DNA from: an uncultured Bacilli bacterium
GTDB taxonomy: Bacteria > Bacillota_I > Bacilli_A > RF39 > UBA660
Direction: 5' to 3'
Assembly: GCA_934141145.1 (NCBI GenBank)
Contig: CAKPCA010000001.1
Span: 49,197-113,196, forward strand
DNA length: 64,000 bases
The notes beneath the pieces are model-generated. The model was not told the DNA's origin, ran no database searches, and saw only the letters and a program-made list of their open reading frames with translations. This document shows, piece after piece, positions 25,704 through 34,643 of this stretch. How positions within the stretch are numbered: the stretch's first letter is position 1; the number at the start of each line of letters is the position of its first letter. Both the position numbers and the translations under genes were made by a program.

Positions 25704-27182
25704 TTATAAAACTATAGCTATTAAATTATTAGAACCCTTATTTACAACTTTAGTAAGTGTATTTTGGAGTTTATATCTTAAATTGTCTGGCATAAGTGAT
25801 AATTTTGCTTGTATTCCTTCTTGAACTATTTCGTCTAGGCTTCTACCAAATATCTCACTTTTCCAAATATTATCTGCGCCTTCTTCTTGATTTTTAGTTA
25901 AATAGTTTATTAATTCTTTTGATTGAATTTCTGAACCTATAATTGGTTCGAATGTACTTTCTACATCTACTCTAATCATATGAATAGATGGTGCGACTGC
26001 TTTTAATTTAACACCAAATCTTCCACCTTGTTTAACTACTTCTGGAGTATCTAACTTCATATCATTAATTGTTGGTATTGCAATACCATATCCAACTTCT
26101 TTAACCATCTTAAGTGCGCTCTTATACTGTTCAAATTCTTCTTTAGTATCATTATATTCTTGAAATATAGAAAGAAGTTTAGATCTACTATTAACACTTG
26201 TTCCCATTACTTCTTTTAATACTTCATCATATAAATTATTAGGTGCTTTTAATGTTATAGTAACTTCTCCAAGTTCTGGATTTACGCTTGATAAATAAGA
26301 TTTTTCTATTTGTTCACAACTTCTAAAGTGAGTATTTATTGTTTCTATATCTCTTAATTTATCTACTTCTACTACACATTCTCTTATTTGATCGATATAT
26401 ATTTTCTTAAGAGGATGCGATGGTTTTAAGCATGCTATCCAATCTGGAATATCAACTTTAACATTAAGTACAGGGAATTCATATAAAGCCTCCCTTAGAA
26501 TGTTATATACATCCTTCTCATTCATAGTTTCAACACTTATTGGTATAACTGGTACATTATGCTCTTCTTTTAATTTTTCCGCAAGTCGTTCTGTCTCTGG
26601 AAGTGTTGGGTGAGTAGAATTTAGAAGTACAATAAATGGCTTACCTATTTCTTTAAGTTCACTTATTACTTCATTTTCTGCATCTAAGTAATTATTTCTT
26701 GAAATATCACCTATACTACCATCTGTTGTTACTACAATACCTATTGTAGAATGATCCCTAATTACTTTTTCAGTACCTATCTCTGCAGCTTCTACAAAAG
26801 GAATATCTTCATCATACCAAGGAGTTTTAACCATTCTTGGTTCTCCCATTTCATCCTCATACCCCTTAGCAGCAGGTATAACATAACCAACACAATCAAC
26901 TAATCTTATATTAGCAGAAAAGTCATCAACCTTTATTTTAGCTGCATTACTTGGAACAAATTTAGGTTCTATAGTCATAATAGTTTTACCTTGAGCAGTT
27001 TGAGGAATCTCATCTAAACATCTTTTTCTTTCATATTCATCTTCAATATTAGGTACTACAACATTTTCAATGAATTTCTTTATAAATGTAGATTTACCTG
27101 TTCTAACTGCCCCAACTACACCTAAATATATATCTCCACCAGTTCTTTCTGATATACTCTTTATAATATCTATCTTTTCCAT
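25704..27182 (-). CDS. spoIVA: Stage IV sporulation protein A (spore coat ATPase)
   Basis: 492 residues, same size as known SpoIVA. N-terminal GTPase-like domain with Walker A GAVRTGKS (24-31), DDFSANIRLVDCVGYVIPAA, and YDEDIPFVEAAEIGT; middle and C-terminal domains end in the conserved KLQNTLTKVVNKGSNNLIAI tail. SpoIVA polymerises on the forespore outer surface as the coat basement layer under sigma-E. Downstream of der and spoVIF; der and spoIVA are also near each other in Bacillus. Confidence 0.98.
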   Translation of the reverse strand: MEKIDIIKSISERTGGDIYLGVVGAVRTGKSTFIKKFIENVVVPNIEDEYERKRCLDEIPQTAQGKTIMTIEPKFVPSNAAKIKVDDFSANIRLVDCVGYVIPAAKGYEDEMGEPRMVKTPWYDEDIPFVEAAEIGTEKVIRDHSTIGIVVTTDGSIGDISRNNYLDAENEVISELKEIGKPFIVLLNSTHPTLPETERLAEKLKEEHNVPVIPISVETMNEKDVYNILREALYEFPVLNVKVDIPDWIACLKPSHPLKKIYIDQIRECVVEVDKLRDIETINTHFRSCEQIEKSYLSSVNPELGEVTITLKAPNNLYDEVLKEVMGTSVNSRSKLLSIFQEYNDTKEEFEQYKSALKMVKEVGYGIAIPTINDMKLDTPEVVKQGGRFGVKLKAVAPSIHMIRVDVESTFEPIIGSEIQSKELINYLTKNQEEGADNIWKSEIFGRSLDEIVQEGIQAKLSLMPDNLRYKLQNTLTKVVNKGSNNLIAIVL

Positions 27183-27205
27183 TTAATCCCTACTTTCTTT
27201 ATTAA

Positions 27206-27233
27206 ACTATATGAATTAAATGGTTACATATTA
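27206..27233 (-). promoter_or_regulatory. Sigma-E-like promoter of spoIVA
   Basis: Minus strand TAATATG (27227-27233; 6 of 7 to KMATATT), 13-base spacer, CATATAGT (27206-27213; close to CATACAMT). spoIVA is a sigma-E gene in Bacillus subtilis. Confidence 0.55.
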
Positions 27234-27240
27234 CAAAAAA

Positions 27241-27261
27241 AGAATAAAATAAATTTATTCT
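27241..27261 (-). terminator. Terminator after spoVIF
   Basis: AGAATAAA / TTTATTCT stem, five-base loop, followed by seven T on the minus strand. Confidence 0.65.
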
Positions 27262-27267
27262 TCTAAT

Positions 27268-27510
27268 TTATAACATATTATCTAAGTTATCTGGTACTCT
27301 ATCGTTAACAACAGCACTTATTATTTTATCTTCTTGTTCTTTACTTACTTGTTTGCCAGTCATAGAACTAAGTTCATGTATTACTTCTCTTAGAGTATCC
27401 TCATTTTTCATATTATCTCCTTGCAATTTTTGTGCAAGATTCATAATTGTTGATTTTTTTACATTTGTTTTTTTCTCTACTTTTTTAAAAAAGTTATCAC
27501 TTAAATTCAT
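27268..27510 (-). CDS. Stage VI sporulation protein F-like (SpoVIF)
   Basis: 80 residues. The pattern FFKKVEKKTNVKKSTIMNLA, then DEDTLREVI-like and VSKEQEDKIISAVVNDRVP, matches the small SpoVIF family needed for coat assembly in Bacillus. Ribosome site AGAGGTGG before ATG. A sigma-K-like promoter lies immediately upstream, agreeing with mother-cell late expression. Confidence 0.8.
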   Translation of the reverse strand: MNLSDNFFKKVEKKTNVKKSTIMNLAQKLQGDNMKNEDTLREVIHELSSMTGKQVSKEQEDKIISAVVNDRVPDNLDNML

Positions 27511-27529
27511 TTGGTAACCACCTCTAGTT

Positions 27530-27557
27530 TAATATATGTCATTTACCTAGAGTTTGT
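27530..27557 (-). promoter_or_regulatory. Sigma-K-like promoter of spoVIF
   Basis: Minus strand AC (27556-27557), 17 bases, CATATATTA (27530-27538). This fits the sigma-K pattern AC-N16/17-CATANNNTA exactly. Confidence 0.55.
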
Positions 27558-27562
27558 TACTA

Positions 27563-28873
27563 CTATTCTTCACCTTTATTTTTAAATTGTAATACTATTG
27601 GTGTTCCTTCAAAATCAAAATTTTCTCTTATTTTATTTTCTAAATATCTTTCATATGAAAAGTGTACTAATCCTTTATCATTTACATTTAAATTAAATCT
27701 AGGAGGTGTTACTCCTGCTTGGGCACAAAAATATATTTTAAGTCTTCTTCCTTTATATGAAGGTGCTGGGTTTAAGGCATATGCATCTGAAATAACACTA
27801 TTAAGTAAACTTGTTTTTATTTCTCTTCTTGAATTTTCATATACTTTTATTATTTCTGGCATAAGTGTATGTAATCTTTTTTTAGTAAGTGCACTTAAAA
27901 ATACTATTGGTATATATGTTAAGAATTGAAATTCTGCTCTCATTTTTTTAGTAAATGTTTTAATATCATTTTTATCATCTACAGTATCCCATTTATTTAC
28001 TACAAATACCATTGGTTTACCTGCTTCTAAAGCATATGCGGCTATATGTTTATCATGTTCAATAATTCCTTCTTCTGCATTTATAACAATTACACATACA
28101 TCGCTTCTTTCAATGGCTTTCATAGCTCTAAGTACACTATATTTTTCTACACTTTCAAATATTTTACCTTTTTTTCTCATACCTGCAGTATCAATAACTA
28201 TATAATCTTCTTTTTCATATTTAAACTTTGTATCTACTGAATCTCTGGTTGTACCTGCTTCATTGCTTACAATAACTCTTTCTTCATTCAATAATGCATT
28301 AACAAGTGAACTTTTTCCTACATTTGGTCTACCGATTAAACAAAATTTTAATATATCTTGATCTTCTTCAACTATATCTTTTGGAAATCCCTTAGTGATT
28401 TCGTTTAATAATTCTTTAAAACCTAAACCATGTTCTCCACTTATAGGAATATAATGCTCAAATCCAAGTTCATAAAAATCAAATAAATTATCCATATGTT
28501 TTTTGTTATCCATTTTATTAATTGCGACAATTACTTTCTTTTTTGATTTATATAAAATATCTCTTACTACATAATCATTTGCAGTTAATCCTTCTTTACC
28601 ATCTACAACAAATACTACTACATCTGCTTCTTCAATAGCTATCTCTGCTTGAATTTTTATTTCATTATTAAAAAGTTCTTTACCTACATCTATTCCACCT
28701 GTATCAATAAGATTAAATTTATATCCATTTTTATTATATACACCATATATTCTATCTCTTGTTATTCCTGGAACATCTTCAATAATAGATACTTTCTTAC
28801 CAATTAATCTATTAAATATAGTAGATTTTCCTACATTTGGACTTCCTACTAACGCAACTGTTGGTATTTTCAT
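27563..28873 (-). CDS. der: Ribosome-assembly GTPase Der (EngA)
   Basis: 436 residues, standard. Two tandem GTPase domains with P-loops GSPNVGKST and GRPNVGKSS, each with DTGG/DTAG and NKMD/NKWD motifs, then the KH-like C-terminal domain ([18 protein letters not shown]). Acts in 50S subunit maturation. AGGTGAT precedes the ATG. Confidence 0.98.
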   Translation of the reverse strand: MKIPTVALVGSPNVGKSTIFNRLIGKKVSIIEDVPGITRDRIYGVYNKNGYKFNLIDTGGIDVGKELFNNEIKIQAEIAIEEADVVVFVVDGKEGLTANDYVVRDILYKSKKKVIVAINKMDNKKHMDNLFDFYELGFEHYIPISGEHGLGFKELLNEITKGFPKDIVEEDQDILKFCLIGRPNVGKSSLVNALLNEERVIVSNEAGTTRDSVDTKFKYEKEDYIVIDTAGMRKKGKIFESVEKYSVLRAMKAIERSDVCVIVINAEEGIIEHDKHIAAYALEAGKPMVFVVNKWDTVDDKNDIKTFTKKMRAEFQFLTYIPIVFLSALTKKRLHTLMPEIIKVYENSRREIKTSLLNSVISDAYALNPAPSYKGRRLKIYFCAQAGVTPPRFNLNVNDKGLVHFSYERYLENKIRENFDFEGTPIVLQFKNKGEE

Positions 28874-28936
28874 AAAAAATCACCTCTTTTTTTAAACAGC
28901 ATAATTATAACATAATATTTTAAAAAAAAGAAGTTT

Positions 28937-29371
28937 TTAAATTTTTACGCCTCTTCCAAGTATCTTATAAACAGTATCGTCATATATAACTGTAGTGTAT
29001 TCTAATAGGTTTATATCCATTTTTTTTACATTTAAATAGTATTTATCATCATAATAATATATCTCAGAGTTAATGTATTTAAGTGGATCATCTATTTCAT
29101 ATAAAAATAATTTATCATTCATTACATTTAAATTTATATGTACTGTATCTTCTTTTTCAATTATTTCTTCATTTATTAGTTCAACTATAATACCATATAC
29201 TTCATTTATATATATATTTATATTGTAATTGTTATTTATTTCAAAATCATAATCGTTAACTAATACATCAAATATATTAGTTAATAATTCTTTTATACTA
29301 CTATTTTCTAATTTGATTTTCTTACCTATAAGATATATTACTACCTTATCACTGTAATAATCAATTTTCAA
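28937..29371 (-). CDS. Uncharacterised small acidic protein
   Basis: 144 residues if the TTG at 29371 (AGGTGG five bases upstream) is used; an in-frame GTG at 29380 lies inside that ribosome site. Strand-rich (many Ile/Tyr/Asp), no signal peptide, no motif recognised. A CATATAAT element like sporulation -10 boxes lies just upstream. Sits between der and engB. Confidence 0.6.
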   Translation of the reverse strand: MKIDYYSDKVVIYLIGKKIKLENSSIKELLTNIFDVLVNDYDFEINNNYNINIYINEVYGIIVELINEEIIEKEDTVHINLNVMNDKLFLYEIDDPLKYINSEIYYYDDKYYLNVKKMDINLLEYTTVIYDDTVYKILGRGVKI

Positions 29372-29387
29372 TTGTACCACCTAATTA

Positions 29388-29395
29388 ATTATATG
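29388..29395 (-). promoter_or_regulatory. Possible sporulation-type -10 element
   Basis: CATATAAT on the minus strand, with GAATAAT 12 bases upstream inside the engB terminator. One mismatch to the sigma-E -10 consensus; spacing is short and chance matches are common at this base composition. Confidence 0.3.
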
Positions 29396-29402
29396 AAAAA
29401 AA

Positions 29403-29418
29403 AGAAGATTATTCTTCT
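29403..29418 (-). terminator. Terminator after engB
   Basis: AGAAGA / TCTTCT stem with TTAT loop and eight T following on the minus strand; overlaps the stop codon. Confidence 0.6.
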
Positions 29419-30005
29419 TCTCCATATACAATTTTACTAATAATATTAGTTACGCTTGATTTGCCTAGTTTTGTTGAACTTGAAAATAATATAAAATTAT
29501 CATTTTCAGTTATACCTAAAGTATCTTTTATTAATTTTTCTTGTTTTTCTCTTAAAGTCTTTCCTATTTTATCTACTTTTGTTGCAATTATAGTTATATT
29601 TAAATTATAGTACTTTAAGAAGTTATACATAAGTAAATCATCATTTGTAGGTTTATGTCTAAAATCAATAAGTAAAAATACTTCTTTTAGGTTATCTCTA
29701 TTTGTAATATATTCTTCTATCATCATTCCAAATTTTTGTTGTCTTTCTTTGCTTACACTTGCGAATCCATAACCTGGAACATCTACTAAATAAAAATCAT
29801 TATTTACATTATAAAAGTTTAATGTTTGTGTTTTACCTGGTTTACCTGATACTCTAGCATAATTTCTTCTTTCAATTATAGAGTTAATAAAACTACTTTT
29901 TCCTACATTACTTCTTCCTACTAATAAAAATTCTGGTTTGTTATCAGTAGGATACTGACTTTGTCTTACTGCACTTATTGATAACTCTACAGTATTAATT
30001 TTCAT
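29409..30005 (-). CDS. engB: Ribosome-biogenesis GTPase YsxC (EngB)
   Basis: 198 residues from the ATG at 30005 (AGGTGAT upstream). P-loop GRSNVGKSSF, GKPGKTQTLNFY (switch I), DVPGYGF, TKVDKIG and a C-terminal SSxTKLGKS element. Essential factor for 50S assembly in Bacillus. In Bacillus it follows lon; here the neighbours differ. Confidence 0.96.
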   Translation of the reverse strand: MKINTVELSISAVRQSQYPTDNKPEFLLVGRSNVGKSSFINSIIERRNYARVSGKPGKTQTLNFYNVNNDFYLVDVPGYGFASVSKERQQKFGMMIEEYITNRDNLKEVFLLIDFRHKPTNDDLLMYNFLKYYNLNITIIATKVDKIGKTLREKQEKLIKDTLGITENDNFILFSSSTKLGKSSVTNIISKIVYGEEE

Positions 30006-30058
30006 GAAAATCACCTGTTAACATTATAGCAAATAAAAAGAATTAAAGCAAATATGCC

Positions 30059-30424
30059 TTAATTTTGGTTATCTTTTGTATATTTTAAAGTCTTTTTATT
30101 TTGTTTACCAGTTGTATATCTTTGATAATTATCACAGTCAAATACATCGAAATTCAAAACAAAATGTCTTTTTGTTTTTTCTCCATTTTTATGAAGAATT
30201 TCGTCTTCATTTAATATATATGTTGCAATTTTTACATCTAAGGAACCTTCTAAATTCATATGAAGTTTTTTATCACAATCTTCATGACTACATGTAAGAC
30301 ATAATTCTTTAATATTTTTTCTTTTTAATTCTTTTCTAAATTTTATATATTCTTCTTTTGAAGCTCTCGTTATTTTACCATTTATTTTAATATAATATTT
30401 ATTATTTTTCTTATCTATAAACAT
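30059..30424 (-). CDS. Small Cys-motif protein, tandem paralog A
   Basis: 121 residues, family not recognised. N-terminal KYYIKINGKITRASKEEYIK, a CX2CX4C cluster (CLTCSHEDC), acidic middle, then FDVFDCDNYQRY and a basic tail. It is clearly homologous to the gene at 30485-30979, sharing the N-terminal strand pattern, the Cys cluster and the FDC-xx-YQ motif. Four conserved Cys suggest a zinc site, which is inference. Ribosome site AGGTGA. CATATTA upstream resembles sporulation -10 boxes. Confidence 0.7.
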   Translation of the reverse strand: MFIDKKNNKYYIKINGKITRASKEEYIKFRKELKRKNIKELCLTCSHEDCDKKLHMNLEGSLDVKIATYILNEDEILHKNGEKTKRHFVLNFDVFDCDNYQRYTTGKQNKKTLKYTKDNQN

Positions 30425-30452
30425 CTTGTCACCTACTTTTTAATATGAATAA

Positions 30453-30483
30453 AAAATATAAATATTACTAATATTTATATTTT
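30453..30483 (-). terminator. Long A-T stem between the Cys-motif paralogs
   Basis: Perfect 14-bp stem AAAATATAAATATT / AATATTTATATTTT with a three-base loop, right after the stop of the upstream paralog; a T-rich tract follows on the minus strand. Confidence 0.5.
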
Positions 30484-30484
30484 A

Positions 30485-30979
30485 TTATTTTTCTTCATGT
30501 TCTTTTCTATATTGTAAGATTCTTCTATATTCTTGATCTTTTACTGATTGTTCTAGTTTTGAATTCATATTTTTGCTTTGTTCTTTTCTATATCTTTCTT
30601 CTTCATATAATCTATTTTGTATAGATTTTTTTCTTTCTGCTTGTTTTTCTGCTGTAATTTCTTCTTTTGATTTTTTTAATAATTCTTTGAATTTTTGATA
30701 CATTTTGCAATCAAACACAAGAAATTCAATCACATTATATACATTTTCTTTTGTACCATTATATAATATTCTTTCAGTTTCATCTACTATACATATTGCA
30801 TTATTTATTTCTTCACAATAATTTATATTTTTATATGTTATTTTACTGCAATTTGATACTCTACAAGTTGGGCATAAGTTTTGTTCTTTATTATCTTTCA
30901 TTTCATTTTTAAATGATAGATATGTTTCTTCTGGAACATTAAATACTTTACCATTCATTTTAACATAATATTTTTTCAT
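30485..30979 (-). CDS. Small Cys-motif protein, tandem paralog B
   Basis: 164 residues from the ATG at 30979 (AGAGGTGA upstream). KKYYVKMNGKVFNVPEETY start, CX2CX4C (CPTCRVSNC), a further Cys pair (INYCEE, NAICIVDE), then FLVFDCKMYQKF, followed by an about 60-residue Glu/Arg/Lys helical tail absent from paralog A. Likely a duplication with a C-terminal extension; the helical tail could mediate oligomerisation or nucleic-acid contact. Function unknown. Confidence 0.7.
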   Translation of the reverse strand: MKKYYVKMNGKVFNVPEETYLSFKNEMKDNKEQNLCPTCRVSNCSKITYKNINYCEEINNAICIVDETERILYNGTKENVYNVIEFLVFDCKMYQKFKELLKKSKEEITAEKQAERKKSIQNRLYEEERYRKEQSKNMNSKLEQSVKDQEYRRILQYRKEHEEK

Positions 30980-31017
30980 AATATTCACCTCTTAAAATAC
31001 ATATATGATAACAAAAA

Positions 31018-31044
31018 AATATAAATATGTAAAGTATTTATATT
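31018..31044 (-). terminator. Terminator after nrnA
   Basis: Ten-bp A-T stem AATATAAATA / TATTTATATT, seven-base loop, then a T-run on the minus strand, overlapping the stop. Confidence 0.5.
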
Positions 31045-31997
31045 CTATTATTTTTCTGATATTCTAAGCATAATTTATCTAGATCTTCTACTATTTTTCT
31101 TATATCTTCTGGATCTTTTAGTCTTGCTCCTGAAGCAAATTTATGACCTCCACCATTGTATCTTTCTAAAACTTTATTAATTTCTGGTCCTCTACTTCTA
31201 GCATTAACTCTTATTAATCCTTGTTTTATATCTTCTGAAAATGTAACCCATACAAGAACTTCATTAATATTATTAAAGTTATTTACTAAATTACCACTAC
31301 TTGCTGGATCTACTTCAAATTTATTAATTATTTCATCTGTTATTTTTAGGTAACCTAGTCCATTTTCTGTTACTATTAGATTTTGATACATATATCCTTG
31401 AAGTCTAATTTCAGAAAGTGGTCTTGCATATAAATCATTATATAGTTCTGTAAAATTAATTTTAGTATCATTTATTAATTTTGAAGTTATACTCATTGTT
31501 TTTGGAGTTGTATAATAGAATAAAAATCTATTAGTATCTGAAACAAGACCCATAAATAATCTTTCTGCAGCATATTTTGTCATTTTTAATTTAGTTTCAT
31601 ATGTAAGTTCCATTATCATTTGGCATACACTAGATTCTGTATCATCTATCCAAGCAATATCACCAAAGTTATCTATTGCTGGATGATGATCTATCTTTAT
31701 AACATATTTAAATTTTTTAACATCTTTTACTCCATCAATTCTTTTTAAATCTGGAGTATCTAATACTATTAGTAAAGCATTTTCAAAATCTTCTTCTTTT
31801 ACTTTATCAACAGTTCCCATATATTTAAATTTTGATGATGATGCGCCTATTGCATAAACTTCTTTTTTAGGAAATGTATTTTTTATTATTTCTCTAAGTC
31901 CTATTGAACTTCCTAGTGCATCTGGATCTGCGCCAATATGTCTTGCAATAATTATTTTATCAAATTCTTTTATTTTTTTATATATTGCTTTTTTCAT
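31038..31997 (-). CDS. nrnA: DHH-family nanoRNase/pAp phosphatase NrnA
   Basis: 319 residues from the ATG at 31997. DHH motifs: ARHIGADPDALGSSIGL, VLDTPDLKRI, KIDHHPAIDNFG, SDTNRF, and the DHHA1 signature GGGHKFASGAR at the C-terminus. Degrades short RNA and dephosphorylates pAp in Firmicutes. Thirteen to twenty bases after ackA, so likely in one transcript with it. Confidence 0.93.
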   Translation of the reverse strand: MKKAIYKKIKEFDKIIIARHIGADPDALGSSIGLREIIKNTFPKKEVYAIGASSSKFKYMGTVDKVKEEDFENALLIVLDTPDLKRIDGVKDVKKFKYVIKIDHHPAIDNFGDIAWIDDTESSVCQMIMELTYETKLKMTKYAAERLFMGLVSDTNRFLFYYTTPKTMSITSKLINDTKINFTELYNDLYARPLSEIRLQGYMYQNLIVTENGLGYLKITDEIINKFEVDPASSGNLVNNFNNINEVLVWVTFSEDIKQGLIRVNARSRGPEINKVLERYNGGGHKFASGARLKDPEDIRKIVEDLDKLCLEYQKNNRI

Positions 31998-32018
31998 TAC
32001 TAACACCTTTTTCTACTT

Positions 32019-33200
32019 CTATATTAAATTATAAGTATCTCTTGCAATTACTACTTCTTCATCTGTTGGTATAACATATATTAATGCAGATGAATCGCTA
32101 CTTGAAATAATTCCTTCTTTTCCAAATCTCATTTCTTCATTTTTTTCTTTATCAATTTTTAAACCTAAACAATTAAGTCTATCTATTACCATTCTTCTAA
32201 TATGTGGTGCATTCTCTCCAACACCTGCGGTGAAGCATAGTGCATCTATACCACCTAACTCAACATAATATTTTGCTATATAACCAACTATTGAATTTAC
32301 ATATAAGTGATGTGCTAAAATACTAGGTTTATGTTTTTCTCCTATTTTTGCATCTATGTCTCTAAAATCACTACTTACTCCACTTACACCAAGCATACCA
32401 CTATTTTTATTTAACATAGTATCTACTTCTGAAATACTCATTCCTGTTTTATTCATAATATATGGAATCATACCATAATCTATATCTCCACTTCTTGATC
32501 CCATTACTATACCGGCATTAGGAGTAAATCCCATTGTAGTATCAATACATTTACCATCTCTAACAGCACTAATACTTCCGCCATTACCAATATGGCAAAC
32601 AATAACATTTGCAAGTTCTTTGTCCATTAATTCCATAACTCTTTCTGATACATATTTATGACTCATACCATGGAATCCATATTTTCTAACTCCATATTTT
32701 GTATACCATTCATCCGGTACTGCATAACGATATCTTTCTTCTTTTAATGTTTGATGGAATGCTGTATCAAAACATCCTACTTGAACTGCACTTGGAATTT
32801 CTTTCATAAATGCACGAACTCCAGATATATTTGCTGGATTATGAAGTGGTGCAAGTTCGTTAAATGATTCAATATCTTTAAGTATTTCTTCATTTAATAC
32901 AACTGATTTAGAATATTTATCTGCACCATGAACTATTCTATGTCCAACACCTTTTATTTCATCTAATGAACTTATAACTTTATTTTCAAGTAATTCTTTT
33001 ATTAAAATATTAACTGCATCTTCATGAGAAGATAAGTTTGCATCTTTTTTTATTTTTTCTCCATTTATTTTTATAGTATAAAAACTACTATCTAGTCCTA
33101 TTCTTTCAAATACACCAGATATTAAAACTGTTTCTTCAGGCATTTCATACATTTGAAATTTTAATGATGAAGAACCTGCATTAACTGATAATATTTTCAT
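32019..33200 (-). CDS. ackA: Acetate kinase
   Basis: 393 residues, standard. NAGSSSLKFQMY at the start, VGHRIVHGAD, CFDTAFHQTL, YGFHGMSHKYVSE, GNGGSISAV, TAGVGENAPHIRRM. Makes ATP and acetate from acetyl phosphate, so the organism probably ferments to acetate; pta is not in the window. Own sigma-A promoter. Confidence 0.98.
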   Translation of the reverse strand: MKILSVNAGSSSLKFQMYEMPEETVLISGVFERIGLDSSFYTIKINGEKIKKDANLSSHEDAVNILIKELLENKVISSLDEIKGVGHRIVHGADKYSKSVVLNEEILKDIESFNELAPLHNPANISGVRAFMKEIPSAVQVGCFDTAFHQTLKEERYRYAVPDEWYTKYGVRKYGFHGMSHKYVSERVMELMDKELANVIVCHIGNGGSISAVRDGKCIDTTMGFTPNAGIVMGSRSGDIDYGMIPYIMNKTGMSISEVDTMLNKNSGMLGVSGVSSDFRDIDAKIGEKHKPSILAHHLYVNSIVGYIAKYYVELGGIDALCFTAGVGENAPHIRRMVIDRLNCLGLKIDKEKNEEMRFGKEGIISSSDSSALIYVIPTDEEVVIARDTYNLI

Positions 33201-33218
33201 TCTTTCACCTCATTATAT

Positions 33219-33247
33219 ATTATACAACAAATAAATAGTTATTTAAA
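33219..33247 (-). promoter_or_regulatory. Promoter of ackA-nrnA
   Basis: Minus strand TTTAAA (33242-33247), 17 bases, TATAAT (33219-33224), about 20 bases before the start. Confidence 0.5.
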
Positions 33248-33263
33248 CAAAGAACAAATAAAA

Positions 33264-33284
33264 AAACATATTTTACATATGTTT
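33264..33284 (-). terminator. Terminator after the 33283-34206 gene
   Basis: AAACATAT / ATATGTTT stem with five-base loop, then T-run on the minus strand. Confidence 0.6.
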
Positions 33285-34206
33285 ATTTCATTTTTAAAAT
33301 TAAATTAATTATAATTGCAGCATAAACAAGAATAATTACTGTTAATATGAATATATCTGCAAATCCTGCTGTTGTAATTTTTTTAACAGGTGTATAAGAA
33401 AGCTTTGGTACATTTTCCTTTTCAGGTACTATTTCTTCTTTCTTTTCTTCAGGTATTACTGGAGATATTGTTCTAATTCTATCATCAACTTTTACCTTAA
33501 ATTGATTTTCAATATCTTTAATATCATATTTAGATATACCTTTTAATTGTGAAGATGCAAGTACTACTTTTACTGGCATAAATGCTTTCTTTTCTATATC
33601 TTCTTTATTATTATTTTGCTTTGGATCTTCCTTAATTATTATGTTACCTTTTATATCAAAGTTTTCTAACTTTTCAGGATAATCAATTTCATCTTTTATA
33701 TAAGTTGCGGCTGCTTTAACTGAATTATTTGTAATTGTATCTATTGCTTTATCCATATCGATAGTACCATTTACAGGATTTCTATATTCAGTTATAAGTA
33801 CATCATCTATTTTATCTATATCTTTAGCTGTAATAGCATCAAATAAGTCCCTTAATGTATATCTTTCAAGCTTTGGTTCAACTATTTCTTTAGCAGGTTC
33901 AAAATCATCCATAACTTCGATTTCTTCTTCAGGTTCTTCTTTTTTCAAACTAAGTGGTTCTTCTACTATTCTTTGTTTTTGACCATTTGGAAGTGTTTTA
34001 TAGTTATAAACAGCATCTTCTTTATTAAATTCAGCTAAATCTAATCTACCACTTTCAAGATCTTCTAATGATACAGTTGCAAGTTTACCTTTTTCGTTCT
34101 TTACATATATTACATTTGAATCTGTTCCTACTCCTGCTAGATATTTATTATATTCAGGATTAGATTTCATAAATGCTTTTAATTTTTCTATTGCGGATAC
34201 ATCCAT
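33283..34206 (-). CDS. Tail-anchored acidic protein of unknown function
   Basis: 307 residues. Folded-looking N-terminus (about 1-85), acidic Glu/Pro linker (EEPEEEIEVMDDFEP), a central helical part (about 115-170), a second segment with DIENQFKVKVDDRIRTI, then one C-terminal membrane segment (about 283-305) with a KMK end. No signal peptide, so cytoplasmic with a tail anchor. One of four proteins of this layout in the window. Strong GGAGGGA ribosome site. Confidence 0.7.
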   Translation of the reverse strand: MDVSAIEKLKAFMKSNPEYNKYLAGVGTDSNVIYVKNEKGKLATVSLEDLESGRLDLAEFNKEDAVYNYKTLPNGQKQRIVEEPLSLKKEEPEEEIEVMDDFEPAKEIVEPKLERYTLRDLFDAITAKDIDKIDDVLITEYRNPVNGTIDMDKAIDTITNNSVKAAATYIKDEIDYPEKLENFDIKGNIIIKEDPKQNNNKEDIEKKAFMPVKVVLASSQLKGISKYDIKDIENQFKVKVDDRIRTISPVIPEEKKEEIVPEKENVPKLSYTPVKKITTAGFADIFILTVIILVYAAIIINLILKMK

Positions 34207-34286
34207 TCTTATCCCTCCTAGTTTACTTTATAATAATTATAGCATATTTATAAATATTTTAAATACTTTTTTTAATTTAATTTAAA

Positions 34287-34323
34287 AAAAATGGACTACA
34301 TGTAAATGATATAGTCCATTTTT
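34287..34323 (-). terminator. Strong terminator after the SASP gene
   Basis: Twelve-bp stem AAAAATGGACTA / TAGTCCATTTTT around a 13-base loop with seven T following on the minus strand. Confidence 0.8.
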
Positions 34324-34347
34324 AATCTATTAATATAGTTTATTTAA

Positions 34348-34566
34348 CTATTTATTTTGCATATTGTAGTTACCACTAATTTGTGATTGACCCATTTGTA
34401 CTAATCTACGAGTTATTTCACCACCTACAGAACCATTAGCTCTTGCAGTAGCATCAGCACCTAATTGAACACCAAATTCGTTAGCTATTTCGTATTTCAT
34501 TCTTTCGATAGCTTCTTTTGATCCAGGTGTAACTAATTTTTTATTTGAACTTGTCATTGTTTTCAC
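34348..34566 (-). CDS. Alpha/beta-type small acid-soluble spore protein
   Basis: 72 residues. SASP core: [13 protein letters not shown] with the GPR protease site (Glu-Phe), [20 protein letters not shown] with the DNA-contacting segment. These proteins coat spore DNA and are degraded at germination. Strong ribosome site GGAGGTGA and a sigma-G promoter at the right distance show forespore expression. Confidence 0.96.
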   Translation of the reverse strand: MKTMTSSNKKLVTPGSKEAIERMKYEIANEFGVQLGADATARANGSVGGEITRRLVQMGQSQISGNYNMQNK

Positions 34567-34580
34567 CTCCTATACATTAA

Positions 34581-34609
34581 TAGAATGTGAAAATTTTGTC
34601 ATTTCATAC
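34581..34609 (-). promoter_or_regulatory. Sigma-G promoter of the SASP gene
   Basis: Minus strand GTATG (34605-34609), 17 bases, CATTCTA (34581-34587). Fits the sigma-G pattern GHATR-N17/18-CATNHTA. Confidence 0.7.
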
Positions 34610-34643
34610 AAATAATTACATGGTAATTAGTGGAAAAAAAGAA

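Noticed and set aside
30485..30979. Mobile-element or toxin-antitoxin interpretation of the tandem paralogs
   Set aside because: No inverted repeats, integrase or toxin motif; the two proteins are homologous to each other rather than a toxin-antitoxin pair.
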